31,946 bases of DNA, taken from a virus. A program made the translations under genes and the position numbers. Below the pieces are notes generated by a model. That model was not told the DNA's origin. It did no database searches and saw only the letters and a list, made by a program, of their open reading frames with translations. Every line of letters begins with the position of its first letter. Positions within the stretch are counted from its first letter, which is position 1. The DNA lies in IMG/VR virus record IMGVR_UViG_3300020442_002376, positions 1 to 31,946 of that record; one strand, given 5' to 3'. Below are positions 31,715 to 31,946 of the stretch, one piece after another.

Positions 31715-31946
31715 ACTTATTAGGTAATTGAATATTATCGGTGGTGGCAGATACGTTTTGCCAACCAGTAATAGAGTTAGAACTAGTTTGATACAATCCA
31801 GGTAAAGCCCTATATCCTAAATCATCAACCAATTTTGTTAATCGTTTTAAAGAGTTTCTTTTCTTTGACGTTTGTATTGAAAAGAAACAATCAAAACCTC
31901 TTGCCTTTGCCCATTTAGTTTGATATGGTATAAAGTAATCGGCAGC
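31704..31946 (-). CDS. C-terminal end of an unidentified gene, cut by window
   Basis: The last 80 codons of a minus-strand gene that starts beyond the window, ending with TAG at 31704-31706. The visible part reads YQTKWAKARGFDCFFSIQTS, then LKRLTKLVDDLGYRALPGLY. This looks like a soluble mixed alpha/beta protein, slightly reminiscent of acetyltransferase ends, but not enough is visible to name it. No start or domain boundary can be placed. The frame is open to the window edge. Confidence 0.65.
   Translation of the reverse strand, partial: AADYFIPYQTKWAKARGFDCFFSIQTSKKRNSLKRLTKLVDDLGYRALPGLYQTSSNSITGWQNVSATTDNIQLPNKSIH

Noticed and set aside
1-31946. tRNA genes, CRISPR arrays, insertion sequences, attachment sites
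   Set aside because: None seen: no cloverleaf-like segments, no regularly spaced direct repeats with unique spacers, no transposase or inverted-repeat pairs; the repeats present are protein-coding.

Overview
The window is a late (structural) gene region of a T4-like contractile-tailed phage with an AT-rich genome, probably marine. The evidence is the collinear set gp13-gp14-gp15-gp16-gp17-gp18-gp19-gp20-prohead core-gp21-gp22 on the minus strand (read from high to low coordinates), together with T4-type late promoters (TATAAATA) in front of most transcription units. The small hypotheticals and the fibre proteins (CBM-like repeats, RCC1 propellers, a cupredoxin-like module) resemble those of marine cyanophages and pelagiphages. 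No photosynthesis genes, tRNAs, integrase or CRISPR array are visible. The host cannot be read from the sequence; a SAR11-like or other heterotrophic marine bacterium is an inference.

Layout from high to low coordinates: (a) 31704-31946, the C-terminal end of an unidentified minus-strand gene, converging on the only confident plus-strand gene (31379-31714). Two back-to-back late promoters lie at 31341-31357. (b) 27268-31317, a run of small virion-associated proteins plus a 571-aa fibre-like protein. (c) 13965-27248, four very large fibre or adhesin-type proteins and one 140-aa protein. All four start with a similar N-terminal module. Three carry C-terminal RCC1-type beta-propellers, and the fourth has six CBM-like repeats followed by a probable beta-helix. 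(d) 11908-13928, a compact three-gene cassette: an unknown 255-aa protein, a heme oxygenase, and a ferredoxin-dependent bilin reductase resembling PcyA/PcyX. (e) 741-11874, the neck, terminase, tail, portal and protease module. (f) 1-675, the start of the gp22 scaffold gene, cut by the window edge.

The most exciting element is (d). Two genes that should turn heme into biliverdin and then into a reduced bilin sit in overlapping frames inside the late structural region, behind a near-consensus late promoter, together with a third, unrecognised gene. The bilin reductase keeps the residues equivalent to PcyA His88 and Asp105. It appears to lack the equivalent of Glu76, the residue tied to 18-vinyl reduction. 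This fits a PcyX-like enzyme making phycoerythrobilin rather than phycocyanobilin. Other points worth attention are an intact set of copper-ligand residues in a fibre protein, a ParB-like gene between the two terminase genes, and paired beta-sandwich paralogues between portal and protease.
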